From: Paenibacillus sp. LHD-38
GTDB taxonomy: Bacteria; Bacillota; Bacilli; Paenibacillales; Paenibacillaceae
Length of the DNA stretch: 64,000 nucleotides
Reading direction: 5' to 3'
Assembly (NCBI RefSeq): GCF_031157315.1
Contig: NZ_JAVIFU010000001.1
Coordinates: forward strand, 186,001 to 250,000
Position numbers and translations under genes: made by a program. The notes under the pieces are model-generated. The model did no database searches, was not told the origin of the DNA, and was given only the letters and a program-made list of their open reading frames with translations. Positions 7,516 to 16,466 of the stretch are shown one piece after another; the first letter of the stretch is position 1; each line of letters opens with the position of its first letter.

Positions 7516-7854
7516 CTAAGGCCTGATGGTGACGCGGGTGTGGATGGGCACGATTTTGGACAGCGCCAGGACATCGTCGTTATACATCCGAATACAGCCG
7601 AGCGAAACCATATGTCCGATCGAAGACGGATTGTTCGTGCCATGGATGCCATAATGGGGCTTCGATAGTCCCATCCAAAATGCGCCGAACGGACCGCCGG
7701 GATTGGCCTGCTTATTGATAATCGTAAATTCGCCGGTTGGTGTCTGGGTAACCATTTTTCCGATGCCAACAGGAAATGAACGCGTGACGATATTTCCATC
7801 GAGAAGATGCAGCTTACGATCAGATAGATCGACGATGATGCGATAATCAGGCAT
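7516..7854 (-). CDS. L,D-transpeptidase (YkuD domain)
   Basis: 112 residues forming a minimal YkuD catalytic domain. The signature is present: H71-G-T-N, H81 and S84-L-G-C87-I-R89, with C87 the expected nucleophile. The family makes 3-3 peptidoglycan crosslinks or attaches proteins to peptidoglycan. No signal peptide, LysM domain or membrane helix is visible, which is unusual for a wall enzyme. It may be a forespore or spore-associated form, like other short YkuD proteins of spore formers (inference). It is a single-gene unit on the minus strand. Confidence 0.88.
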   Translation of the reverse strand: MPDYRIIVDLSDRKLHLLDGNIVTRSFPVGIGKMVTQTPTGEFTIINKQANPGGPFGAFWMGLSKPHYGIHGTNNPSSIGHMVSLGCIRMYNDDVLALSKIVPIHTRVTIRP

Positions 7855-8058
7855 GATGGCTTCACTCCTTTTCTCATATGTTATGTAGAGGTGCGGAGGT
7901 TTGCCTCATGAAAGTGAACGCTCGTGAATCAAAGCTGCCGGTAACGGCGTAACGACGGCTTTGTTAAGAAGGAATGGAATTAGAGTAATCTCGGAACAAA
8001 ATGTAAATGATTATCTACAGGAAATAAAGGGGGAATTTTAGTTGCCCAGAACGATAAC
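7855..8058. other. Intergenic stretch without a recognised feature
   Basis: About 200 bases between the L,D-transpeptidase start and a terminator. It must hold the transpeptidase promoter on the minus strand, but no clear -35/-10 pair was found; no small ORF with a ribosome site was seen. Confidence 0.5.
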
Positions 8059-8059
8059 G

Positions 8060-8092
8060 CAAAGGGGGGCCTCAGCAGGCCCCCCTTTGTTA
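8060..8092. terminator. Strong hairpin terminator beside the permease gene
   Basis: AAAGGGGGGCC pairs with GGCCCCCCTTT around a six-base loop. It lies beyond the 3' end of the minus-strand permease gene, with repeat copy B in between, and could act in both directions. Confidence 0.75.
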
Positions 8093-8094
8093 AA

Positions 8095-8192
8095 ATATAA
8101 GAATTTATAAGTTTTCGGGCTTATCGGGATTCTTATATTTCACCGCGAAACGAGCTTTGGCCGCAAAGGACGGCGACAGCCGTTTACGCTTG
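8095..8192 (+). repeat. Terminator-adjacent dispersed repeat, copy B
   Basis: Runs from ATATAAGAATTTATAAG to CGTTTACGCTTG and contains CCGCGAAACGA, GCAAAGGACGG and the ACGGC-GACA-GCCGT hairpin. One end is two bases from the TAA of the permease gene; the other touches the terminator at 8060. Confidence 0.85.
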
Positions 8193-8193
8193 T

Positions 8194-9495
8194 TTAATGA
8201 CCCGAAGCTTCATGGTCGTTAGATAGCTTTAGCACGTCAAACACTTTGAACAGCAGGCTAAGCACAATAGCAACTACAGTTGCGAGTGCCATCCCCGAAA
8301 GCGAGAAATCCCCGATTGTAAGCTTCACGCCGCTAAGTCCCGTAACGAGTACGACGGTCGTTAGGAACAGATTAGTTGGTTTGCTGTAGTCCACCTTGGA
8401 TTCAACAAGCATCCGGAAGCCGGAAGCAGCGATTACGCCAAACAGCAGCAGGGAAACGCCGCCCATAACCGGTTCAGGAATGCCGGAGATCAATGCAGAA
8501 AATTTACCCGAGAACGAAAGCACGATGGCAATGACTGCTGCGCCTCCGATGACAAACGTGGAATAAACCTTCGTAATCGCGAGTACGCCGATATTTTCCC
8601 CATAGGTCGTGTTAGGCGTGGAGCCTACGAAGCCTGAAATAATGGTCGAAACCCCGTTGCCCAGCATCGAGCGGTGAAGACCCGGGTCCTTCGATAGGTC
8701 TTTATCCACGATATTTCCCGTTACGACAAGATGGCCGATGTGCTCAGCTATAACGACAAGCGCGGCAGGCGCAATCGCGATGATAGCCGTCCACTCGAAT
8801 ACAGGGAAGGTGAAATGCGGCAATTGAACGAAGCTGTTTTCCGAAAGGTTGCTGAAATCGGTAAAGCCCATGAAATAGGCAAGCACATAGCCTGTGATAA
8901 TCCCGATAAGAATCGGAATGATGCGCATAAAGCCGCGGAACAGGACAGAACCAAGCACAGTGACTGCAAGCGTAATCGTTGAGAGGGCTACAATTTTCGG
9001 ATCCGGAGACCATACGGCCGCATCGCCGTCAGCAGGCATAATCCAACCGGCCATCCGCGCTGCGACAGGAATTAGCTCTAATCCGATAATCGCGACGATT
9101 GCGCCCATGGCTGCCGGTGGAAATACGATGTTGATCCAGCCAGTGCCGGCCGCTTGAATAATTAACGCGACGATCGTGAAGATAACGCCGGATATAATAA
9201 ATCCGCCAAGCGCCGCTGCATAATTTCCACCACCTGCGGCTTGATCGCCGATCACGGCGCCGGCGGGTGCAAGGAAAGCAAAGCTTGATCCAAGATATGC
9301 GGGGATTTTGTTATTGCAAATCCATAAATAGAGCAGCGTTCCGATCCCGTTCATAAGCAGGCAGACAGCCGGATCGACGCCGAGAATATTCGGAACAAGC
9401 ACGGTGGAGCCGAACATGGCAAAGAGATGCTGCAGGCTCAGCAGAAAGCTTTGCAGAGCTGGCGGTCGATCAAGGACCCCGATTGTGTTTTTCAT
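8194..9495 (-). CDS. NCS2-family uracil/xanthine permease
   Basis: 433 residues with about a dozen hydrophobic helices. Conserved family segments include FAMFGSTVLVPNILGVDPAV near the N-terminus, AEHIGHLVVTGNIV in the middle and GFVGSTPNTTYGENIGVLAITKVYS after it, which matches the UraA/PyrP group of proton-driven nucleobase importers. Uracil is the most likely substrate, but xanthine/uric acid relatives are not excluded. The ATG at 9495 follows GGAGGC; an in-frame TTG 18 bases earlier overlaps that site and is rejected. No pyr genes adjoin it, so it appears to be a stand-alone unit. Confidence 0.9.
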   Translation of the reverse strand: MKNTIGVLDRPPALQSFLLSLQHLFAMFGSTVLVPNILGVDPAVCLLMNGIGTLLYLWICNNKIPAYLGSSFAFLAPAGAVIGDQAAGGGNYAAALGGFIISGVIFTIVALIIQAAGTGWINIVFPPAAMGAIVAIIGLELIPVAARMAGWIMPADGDAAVWSPDPKIVALSTITLAVTVLGSVLFRGFMRIIPILIGIITGYVLAYFMGFTDFSNLSENSFVQLPHFTFPVFEWTAIIAIAPAALVVIAEHIGHLVVTGNIVDKDLSKDPGLHRSMLGNGVSTIISGFVGSTPNTTYGENIGVLAITKVYSTFVIGGAAVIAIVLSFSGKFSALISGIPEPVMGGVSLLLFGVIAASGFRMLVESKVDYSKPTNLFLTTVVLVTGLSGVKLTIGDFSLSGMALATVVAIVLSLLFKVFDVLKLSNDHEASGH

Positions 9496-9637
9496 GATGA
9501 AAATTGCCTCCAATGATATGTTGTTTGTAAAAAGACCCTTGATGATTCTACATACTCAGTATCGGTTTGGCAAGTGTTTTCTTAATCATAGGATGATCAT
9601 GTTCGAATATATTAATGAAGAAGGAGGCGATGGCAGG

Positions 9638-10066
9638 ATGGAATTGTGGACGATATGGCTCATACTCGCCGGTATTTTATTTGTTGTTGAGATGCTCACG
9701 CTTACTTTTTATTTGCTATGGCTGGGAATTGGAGCTATAGTTGCGGCTGTCATCGATTGGTTTTGGCCGGGCTCCTTTGTCGCCCAGCTGGCAGCCGGCT
9801 GTATCGTCGTTCTTATTCTGACGGTCTTTACGGGTTCAATTACTCGTCGCATCCATTCCTCACGCGGCTATAAGGATGCGGTAGACGATCTCGTTGGGAA
9901 GCAGGGGATTGTGCTTGAGGAGGCTGGAGCGGGAGCACCCGGTATCGTCAAAGTTGGGAATGAAACATGGAGCGCAGTATCAAATACGCCACTCGTAAAG
10001 GGGGAGCTGGTTCAGGTCATAAGCCGCGGAAACGCGGTGCTCCAAGTCGAGAAATGGGGAGGCTAA
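9638..10066 (+). CDS. nfeD: NfeD-family membrane protein (short form)
   Basis: 142 residues: two or three N-terminal membrane helices (IWLILAGILFVVEMLTLTFYLLWLGIGAIVAA and LAAGCIVVLILTVF), then a soluble beta-rich OB-fold domain ending VQVISRGNAVLQVEKW. This is the short NfeD form that lacks the ClpP-like protease domain. It is coded six bases upstream of a slipin/flotillin-like gene, the classic NfeD-SPFH pair; the two proteins probably form a membrane microdomain complex. The start at 9638 follows AAGGAGGCGATGGCAGG; earlier in-frame codons precede the ribosome site. Confidence 0.88.
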   Translation: MELWTIWLILAGILFVVEMLTLTFYLLWLGIGAIVAAVIDWFWPGSFVAQLAAGCIVVLILTVFTGSITRRIHSSRGYKDAVDDLVGKQGIVLEEAGAGAPGIVKVGNETWSAVSNTPLVKGELVQVISRGNAVLQVEKWGG

Positions 10067-10072
10067 TCGTTC

Positions 10073-11002
10073 ATGGGTTATGTTGTAGCCATCATTATAA
10101 TAGCAATAGTCGTTGTGTTTACGGCCTTATCAATTAAAATAGTACCGCAGCAGCGAATAGGCGTAGTCGAGCGTCTCGGTAAATTCAATCGGCTCTTAAC
10201 ACCCGGCGTAAATATTCTTATTCCGATTATCGATCATGTGCGGACGTATCATGATCTGCGCATTCAGCAAGCGAATGTACCGCCTCAAACCGTTATTACA
10301 AAAGATAACGTTCAAGTAAAAATTGATACGATTATTTTTTATCAAGTAACGGGGCCGGAACAAGCTACATATGGCATATCTGATTATGTTTACGGCGTTC
10401 GAAATATTAGCACGGCAACCATGCGGCAAATTATCGGTAAAATGGAGCTGGATGAGACATTGTCCGGACGCGAGAAAATATCGTCGGACATTCGGATCGC
10501 GCTTGATGAAGCGACGGAGAAATGGGGCGTTCGCATTGAGCGGGTCGAGGTTATCGACATCCAGCCGCCTGTCGACATTCAGGATGCGATGGATAAGCAG
10601 ATGAAGGCAGAGCGGAGCAAGCGGGCAATGGTGCTGGATGCGGAAGCGGCGAAGCAGGATATGATTTTACGCGCCGAGGGTGACAAGCAGAGCAAAATAT
10701 TGAAAGCCGAGGGAGATAAGGAGGCTCGAATACGTCAAGCAGAAGGCCAGCGCCATGCGCAGGAGCTTGAGGCGCTCGGGGAAGCGAAAGCTATCCAGTC
10801 GATTGCCGAGGCGGAGAAAAGCCGGATTGAGCTTATACGCTCCGCGGGCCTGGACGAGAATATTCTCACTTATCGTTCGCTTGAGGCTCTCGCGGATATC
10901 GCAAAAGGCCCGGCGAACAAAGTGTTTATTCCAACCAGAGCGGTCGATACGCTGGGCAGCATCGGCGCCATTGGCGAGATGCTCAGAGCAAGCAAAGAGT
11001 AG
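10073..11002 (+). CDS. Slipin/stomatin-like SPFH protein
   Basis: 309 residues: one N-terminal membrane helix (VVAIIIIAIVVVFTALSIKIV), an SPFH/Band 7 domain (residues about 25-190, with RIGVVERLGKFNRLLTPGVNILIPIID) and a charged coiled coil rich in AEGDKQ/EAEKSRIE repeats. It resembles QmcA/YbbK-type slipins, oligomeric scaffold proteins of membrane microdomains. It is translated directly after nfeD (GGAGGCTAATCGTTC before ATG). The window also codes another SPFH pair, HflK-HflC. Confidence 0.9.
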   Translation: MGYVVAIIIIAIVVVFTALSIKIVPQQRIGVVERLGKFNRLLTPGVNILIPIIDHVRTYHDLRIQQANVPPQTVITKDNVQVKIDTIIFYQVTGPEQATYGISDYVYGVRNISTATMRQIIGKMELDETLSGREKISSDIRIALDEATEKWGVRIERVEVIDIQPPVDIQDAMDKQMKAERSKRAMVLDAEAAKQDMILRAEGDKQSKILKAEGDKEARIRQAEGQRHAQELEALGEAKAIQSIAEAEKSRIELIRSAGLDENILTYRSLEALADIAKGPANKVFIPTRAVDTLGSIGAIGEMLRASKE

Positions 11003-11016
11003 GATTCTATCTAATG

Positions 11017-11061
11017 AAAACAGCTGGGCAAAACAATCGTTTTGCTCAGCTGTTCTTGTTT
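11017..11061 (+). terminator. Terminator of the nfeD-slipin operon
   Basis: AACAGCTGGGCAAAAC pairs with GTTTTGCTCAGCTGTT (one mismatch) around AATC, then CTTGTTT. Confidence 0.88.
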
Positions 11062-11063
11062 AT

Positions 11064-11161
11064 ATATAAGAATTTATATGTTTTCACATATAAATGTGCT
11101 TATATATCTCCGCGAAACGACTGCTTTTGCCACAGAGGACGGCGACAGCCGTTTACGCTTG
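11064..11161 (+). repeat. Terminator-adjacent dispersed repeat, copy C
   Basis: Nearly identical to copy D over GCTTATATATCTCCGCGAAA, GCTTTTGCCACAGAGG and GGCGACAGCCGTTTACGCTT. The first part is an AT-rich inverted repeat (ATATAAGAATTTATA against TATAAATGTGCTTATAT). It begins three bases after the slipin terminator. Confidence 0.88.
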
Positions 11162-11262
11162 ATTCGGCATGATATAGAGTGAATCGATAAAGAGAAGAAT
11201 GATCTGCTCGCGCAGCGTGCAACACGTTTAACATTCCCGGTCAAACACCCAGAAACGTTCTT

Positions 11263-13104
11263 CTAATTCGTTCGTTTAGAAGCCAGCTTGTTCAAATCCG
11301 CGAGCATGGCTTTATATTCCGTTGAAGCCGTATATTCTTTGATGAAAACCTTCCACTCCTCGATAGATGCCGCGCCCATAATGACCTTGAGCTTGAACTG
11401 CTCCAGTTTATTGTTTAGCTCGGTATTTTTTCCTGAACTCCACAGGCTGCCGGCCTCTGGCAGGGTGATGGCGGAGTAGGAGGTTTTTCTCCATTCCGTG
11501 ACGGCCGATTCATATTCGTCTCGAATGCCATCCGATAGTTTATCAAGCCTGCTGTTGTTTTTGAGCATATCGGTTTGTCCGAATAAGCTGTTTACCGCCT
11601 CTTGATCTGACTGCTGCCAGCCCTCGATTGCTTCCCACCCGCCATTTTCAGTTTTCTCCAGTCCATAGTCCAGCCAAGCCAAGATCTGCTTCGTGTCCAG
11701 CTTCGAGGTTTTGGCTACAATGTAGGTCCCGTTGCCCTGCGTCGTCCAAGGCGCAATCGGGGAACTGGCCGAAGAAGCGCGAATACTTTTCAGCGGGAGC
11801 CAAATTGCATCTTTGCCAGTCAGGCTAGCTGCTTCGTTTATGCTCATCGAGGCGAGCCCTGCTTTGTTGCCGCGAAGCTGTTCGTTTGATTGTTCTCCAG
11901 ACTTTACCGCAAACTCTTTGTCTATCAAGCCTTCATTATACGCGCGGACAAGCCATTGCAGCGCCAGCGTCTCTTCATCGCTAACCGCATGGTCAACAAC
12001 GCTTCCGCTTTTAACCGAGAAGCGGTCCGGACTGCCCGTATAAGCATGCTCGATCCATGATAGTGTGCCAAGACCCGTTCCGTCCAAATAACCAGTAAGT
12101 CCTACGGTGTCATGCTTTCCGTTGCCATCCGGGTCAAGCTCGGTGAATTTTTTCAGCGTAAGAAACAGTTCCTCCATCGTTTGCGGCTGGGCTAGCCCAA
12201 GCTTATCCAGCCAATCTTTGCGGATCGCGGGGAAGGCGGCATTATGCGGATCGCCCGGCCGAGGCACGCCTAATATTTTTCCGTTAATGACCCGGCTGCC
12301 AGCCCCGTTTTGAGCCAGTGCCTTAAGTCTCGGAAAAGCTTCGAGCTGGGAAGTCAAATCACTGGAAAAGCTCGCAATCAGCTCATCCTGAAAAATGTAA
12401 GGGTCATCAAGCAGCATGAGCGAGGTCGGATCCCCGGCGGCAATCATGACCATCGTTTTCTCGCGGTAATATTCCGGACCTACCTGAACGAAATCAACGT
12501 TCATCTTCATCGCTTGCTTTAAATCATTAAACAGCCTGTCAGTCTGTTCAATGATGCCGTTATCTGCTTTCGTCATGACGCTTAACCTTGGCAATGCCTG
12601 AGGATCACTGACAGAAGCATAATGGTGCTGGGCGTTCCACTCCACGCGCAGCCCGCTGGCTGCGGCAACAAGACGAAGCGGTATCCAAAACGTCTGCTGA
12701 TCAAGGAAGGGGGCGACTGGAAGCCCTCTCAACAATGTTCCGCCAATTTCAGCTTGAGCAAGATTTTCTTGGAAAATAAATGTCGGTTTGTTGTCCTGGA
12801 CAGCTATCAGCTTCCGCTCTTTGGCCCGCCACTCTATTTTATAACCAAGTCCCTCCAGCATGCTTTTGCCTGGCACCATAATGGTCCCTTTAATTAAACG
12901 CGGCTGCAAAGACAAAGCGATTGGCAGATCTTGAAAATAAACGTTCACGGCTGTTCCGGGAAGGTTATGTATTTCGGCGCTTAATGTAGATCCATTCGGA
13001 ATGCTTTCGGCTGCCGCAGGGTATGGAATGCCGGTTAATAAAGTTGCGGCCAGCGCTGCGGTCATGGCGGTTAGGGTTGTCTTGCGAAGCTTTTTTCGAC
13101 TCAT
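11263..13104 (-). CDS. Secreted stalk-domain / solute-binding fusion protein
   Basis: 613 residues with a Sec signal peptide (basic start, LTAMTAALAATLLTGIPYPAAAE) and no lipobox Cys. Residues about 45-170 resemble the copper amine oxidase N-terminal-like stalk domain common in Paenibacillus surface proteins (VPGKSMLEGLGYKIEWRAKE; IPLRLVAAASGLRVEWN). Residues about 175-610 look like a family-1 extracellular sugar-binding protein, with FPAIRKDWLDKLGLAQPQTMEEL and the Ca-loop-like DPDGNGKHDTVGL typical of Lpl/YtcQ proteins. No permease genes adjoin it, so it may be a surface sensor or scavenger rather than a transporter subunit (inference). Confidence 0.75.
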   Translation of the reverse strand: MSRKKLRKTTLTAMTAALAATLLTGIPYPAAAESIPNGSTLSAEIHNLPGTAVNVYFQDLPIALSLQPRLIKGTIMVPGKSMLEGLGYKIEWRAKERKLIAVQDNKPTFIFQENLAQAEIGGTLLRGLPVAPFLDQQTFWIPLRLVAAASGLRVEWNAQHHYASVSDPQALPRLSVMTKADNGIIEQTDRLFNDLKQAMKMNVDFVQVGPEYYREKTMVMIAAGDPTSLMLLDDPYIFQDELIASFSSDLTSQLEAFPRLKALAQNGAGSRVINGKILGVPRPGDPHNAAFPAIRKDWLDKLGLAQPQTMEELFLTLKKFTELDPDGNGKHDTVGLTGYLDGTGLGTLSWIEHAYTGSPDRFSVKSGSVVDHAVSDEETLALQWLVRAYNEGLIDKEFAVKSGEQSNEQLRGNKAGLASMSINEAASLTGKDAIWLPLKSIRASSASSPIAPWTTQGNGTYIVAKTSKLDTKQILAWLDYGLEKTENGGWEAIEGWQQSDQEAVNSLFGQTDMLKNNSRLDKLSDGIRDEYESAVTEWRKTSYSAITLPEAGSLWSSGKNTELNNKLEQFKLKVIMGAASIEEWKVFIKEYTASTEYKAMLADLNKLASKRTN

Positions 13105-13247
13105 GAGATAACCTCTTTTCCATAATTAGTATTTACTAATAGACGTGTGGAAACAGGAAAGGTTTCGCATTCATTTTTTTATCCTAAATGGATCTACCCT
13201 CGAAGTTCACTTCTAAGGCGAAAAGGTTAAAGTCTGTCGGTTTCGAG

Positions 13248-13298
13248 TACGAATCGTAACATTCTTGGCTAGTATGGCAGGAGGCCTCCGCTTTAAAC
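13248..13298 (+). promoter_or_regulatory. Candidate YesN-type operator/promoter of the secreted galactosidase gene
   Basis: TACGAATCGTAAC (13248-13260) is followed by CTTGGCTAGTATGG. The block aligns with 19932-19982 upstream of the importer operon (TACGAATCGTTAA ... CTTGTATAGAATGG), with about equal distance to the -10 region. Both units flank the YesN/YesM genes, which makes this the likely response-regulator site. Confidence 0.55.
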
Positions 13299-13304
13299 TT
13301 AGGA

Positions 13305-13320
13305 AAGAAAGCGCTTTACA
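13305..13320 (+). promoter_or_regulatory. cre-like site (CcpA)
   Basis: AAGAAAGCGCTTTACA contains the palindromic core AAAGCGCTTT and lies 25 bp before the start codon. It is an imperfect match to the cre consensus, because the TG half is AG. Confidence 0.55.
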
Positions 13321-13344
13321 AAAAGGAACGAGGAGGAATAAATA

Positions 13345-16300
13345 ATGAACAAAGTGAAATACGGCAGAGGCATGGGAATGTTGTTGGCGATGCTTCTACT
13401 ATTTCAAACCGCGCTCTTTGCCCCTATGGCAATTGCGGAAGCTCAGACGACGGAAACGGATGGGGCCGTCTATGCATTTGAGGCCGAGGCGGCAGGCAAT
13501 TTGCTAAGCGGCAAGGCGGAGGTGAAGGCTTGCGAGGCAGCCGTTGGCTGCTCGGGTAATCAGCTGGTCGGAAGCTTATGGGGAGGATCGGCGCTGCAGT
13601 TCAACGATGTCATTGTTGCGGATGCCGGTGTTTATACGATGACTGTGCACTACATATCGGGCGATCCAAGGTCCTTTGCCGTTAGCGTAAACGGCGGTGT
13701 AAGCGACCGCTACGATCCGCCAAAAACCGCGGATTGGAATACGCGGGGCGCCTATGAGCTTCAGCTTGAGCTGAAGCAAGGAGCAAACACCATTACGTTC
13801 GATGACGAAGGAAGCTACTCTCCTGACATTGACCAAATCGAGCTGCGCTGGGCGGGTTCAGGCACTGATCCGAACGAGCCGCCCGATGGCAGCGGACAAG
13901 TCTATGAGGCAGAAGCAGCTGCTAATTTGCTAACGGGCAATGCTGCTGTTCGCTCATGCAAAGCGGAGACAGAATGCTCCGGCGGCAAAAAAATAGGCGA
14001 TATCTGGGGGGGCTCAACGCTTCAATTCAACGAGGTAACCGTAACGTCTGCCGGTATTTACACTTTGAAGTTGAGCTATATTTCCGGTGATCCCCGGCCC
14101 ATTGCGATCAGCGTAAATGGCAGCGAAAAGGAAACCTATTCACCGCCGCAGACCGCAAGCTGGGATACCGTCGGCACATTCAGCGTCGAGGTACAACTGC
14201 AGGAAGGCAGCAATACGATTTTGTTTGACGATAACGGGGGATGGTCACCGGATATCGACAGTATTGAAATCATTGCCTCCGAATCTCCCGGAGAGGAACC
14301 GGGTGATATCGATGGCATCACCCAAATCGGCGCAGAGGTCGATTCCGAAAAGTTCGGCTCCATTAAAGTGGAAGAGCATGAGACTGGCGTAACTTTGTCC
14401 AATGGCATTTATAAAGTAACGTATAATACGGAATCCGGCCTTTCGGCATTCGATTGGAACGGCAAGACGATCGCCAAGGGCTTATACAGCAGTATTTTGC
14501 TCGATAAGCAGCTGGACAGCAAGAGCTATGCTGAGCACCGGTTTGCCATGAACAAAATCGAGAAAATAAAGGACGGCCATGGCAAAGGCATTCGAGTAAC
14601 GATCGAAAACCGCCAATCCGGCCTTCCGACGATGATGCAGATTTATCAAATTTACGAGAAATTGCCATATTTCCTCGTTAGCCAGCAGGTTAAGGGCGAA
14701 CAGGCGCTAAGCACAAACGAAATGTCGCCGGTTGTCTTAAACGCCGCCGGGGGCATCGATATCGGCAGCTATTCAGACAACCGGGTGCTGGTCGTTCCCT
14801 TTGATAATGATGCATGGTCGAGGTATCAATCGCGAACGATCAATACGAGCTTGAACACGAACAACTATATCAGCTCGGAGCTGACGGCCATTTATGACAA
14901 TATGAGCCGCAGCGGCCTCGTTATCGGTTCAGTGACCCATGATCAGTGGAAAACAGGCGTGTATTGGAGCGGTTCGAACGACCGATTGAATAAACTGAAG
15001 GTATACGGCGGATTTACTTCGTCTGCCTCGACACATGATACGCTTCCGCATGGCCAAATAACGGGCAAGACATTAACATCGCCGCAAATTCTCATCGGTT
15101 ATTATGCGGATTACCGAGATGGTCTGGAGAGCTTCGGCCAAGCGAACGCAGCAGTTGCTCCTCCGCTGGCATTCAAGCATGACGTTCCGAAGGGAGTCCC
15201 TGTAGGCTGGAACAGCTGGGGCGCCTACGAAAGCCATTTAAGCTATGACAAGGTTGTGGCTGTGTCCGATTTCTTTAAGAAAAACCTGCAAAAGTCTTCG
15301 TTTGCGAACAAAGGCAATGTCTATATTAATATGGACTCCTATTGGGACAATCTGTCTGAGCAGCAGCTTCAGCAAGCAGTCAAAGTCATTAACAATAACG
15401 GACAGAAGGCCGGCATTTATTATGGGCCGTTCGTCTATTGGGGCGACAACATGGAGCAGCCAGTCGAGGGCACGAATGGGAAGTATAAGTATGGCGATAT
15501 TATTTTGAGGGATGCAAGCGGCAATCCTTTGCCTAAGGTGGACGGCGCTTACGCAGTCGACCCGACTCATCCAGGCTCCAAGCAAAGAATCGAATATTAC
15601 TTCAAGCGTTTTCTGGATTACGGATTTGAATACATCAAGATTGATTTTCTAAGTCACGGTTCCTTTGAAGGCAAGCATTATGATCCAAAGGCTCAGACGG
15701 GAATTCAGGCGTATAACCAAGGAATGGCCCATATCAATAAGGTGCTGGACGGCAAAATGTTCATCAGCGCATCGATTGCACCGTTATTTCCGAGCCAATA
15801 TGCACACGCCAGACGCATATCCTGCGATATTGACGGCACGCTGGGCAGAACCGAATACCAATTGAATAACCTTACCTACGGCTGGTGGCAGAACGGAACG
15901 ATCTATCCGTATACTGATCCCGACTATATGACGCTGGCAAAGGGCGGTTCCTATGCTGCCTCGCAGACGCGGGTTAATTCCGCCGTTATTTCCGGTACGG
16001 TATATTTAAATTCTGATGATGTCAATGATCCTGCAGCGCAGGAACTGATGAAGAAGCTTCTGACGAACAAGCAGGTGAATGAGGTTGCGCTGAAAGGCAA
16101 GGCCTTTAGAGCAGTCGAGGGCAATACGGGCACGTCAGCCGCGGATACGTTCGTTATGAAGGATGGGAAGGATTATTACCTCGCCGTATTTAATTTCACG
16201 AATGAGACGGCTGCAAAAACCGTGGATTTCGCTAGGGCAGGCATACCGTCGGCTTCGAAAGCAAAGGTGACTGACCTCTGGACGAACGAATCGAGCCAGG

Positions 16301-16368
16301 CTGTCGGATCGATGAAGGTAGATTTGCTTGGTGCACAGTCGAAACTTTACAAAATTACGGTAAAATAA
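13345..16368 (+). CDS. Secreted alpha-galactosidase-like enzyme with two CBMs
   Basis: 1007 residues. A signal peptide (MLLAMLLLFQTALFAPMAIAEA) precedes two tandem carbohydrate-binding modules of CBM35/CBM6 type (about residues 42-170 and 186-310). They are clear internal duplicates (both have WGGS.LQFN, YISGDPR, NTI.FDD and SPDID.IE). Then come a beta-domain and a (beta/alpha)8 barrel from about residue 610 (VPVGWNSWGAY) of clan GH-D (GH27/GH36-like). The expected nucleophile is D767 in YIKID and the acid/base D828 in RRISCD. It should release alpha-galactose or a related sugar outside the cell; beta-L-arabinopyranoside is an alternative substrate. A cytosolic paralogue is at 23709. Confidence 0.82.
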   Translation: MNKVKYGRGMGMLLAMLLLFQTALFAPMAIAEAQTTETDGAVYAFEAEAAGNLLSGKAEVKACEAAVGCSGNQLVGSLWGGSALQFNDVIVADAGVYTMTVHYISGDPRSFAVSVNGGVSDRYDPPKTADWNTRGAYELQLELKQGANTITFDDEGSYSPDIDQIELRWAGSGTDPNEPPDGSGQVYEAEAAANLLTGNAAVRSCKAETECSGGKKIGDIWGGSTLQFNEVTVTSAGIYTLKLSYISGDPRPIAISVNGSEKETYSPPQTASWDTVGTFSVEVQLQEGSNTILFDDNGGWSPDIDSIEIIASESPGEEPGDIDGITQIGAEVDSEKFGSIKVEEHETGVTLSNGIYKVTYNTESGLSAFDWNGKTIAKGLYSSILLDKQLDSKSYAEHRFAMNKIEKIKDGHGKGIRVTIENRQSGLPTMMQIYQIYEKLPYFLVSQQVKGEQALSTNEMSPVVLNAAGGIDIGSYSDNRVLVVPFDNDAWSRYQSRTINTSLNTNNYISSELTAIYDNMSRSGLVIGSVTHDQWKTGVYWSGSNDRLNKLKVYGGFTSSASTHDTLPHGQITGKTLTSPQILIGYYADYRDGLESFGQANAAVAPPLAFKHDVPKGVPVGWNSWGAYESHLSYDKVVAVSDFFKKNLQKSSFANKGNVYINMDSYWDNLSEQQLQQAVKVINNNGQKAGIYYGPFVYWGDNMEQPVEGTNGKYKYGDIILRDASGNPLPKVDGAYAVDPTHPGSKQRIEYYFKRFLDYGFEYIKIDFLSHGSFEGKHYDPKAQTGIQAYNQGMAHINKVLDGKMFISASIAPLFPSQYAHARRISCDIDGTLGRTEYQLNNLTYGWWQNGTIYPYTDPDYMTLAKGGSYAASQTRVNSAVISGTVYLNSDDVNDPAAQELMKKLLTNKQVNEVALKGKAFRAVEGNTGTSAADTFVMKDGKDYYLAVFNFTNETAAKTVDFARAGIPSASKAKVTDLWTNESSQAVGSMKVDLLGAQSKLYKITVK

Positions 16369-16407
16369 AACGGCAATCGTCGAAGGCCTCGATCAATAAA
16401 CGCAATA

Positions 16408-16447
16408 GAAAAAAACCTCGAGCAGCATAATGCTCGAGGTTTTTTTG
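16408..16447. terminator. Bidirectional terminator between convergent genes
   Basis: AAACCTCGAGCA pairs with TGCTCGAGGTTT around a short loop, with A-run and T-run flanks, serving both the galactosidase (+) and the histidine kinase (-). Confidence 0.92.
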
Positions 16448-16466
16448 CAAACCAGTCGACTAGCCA

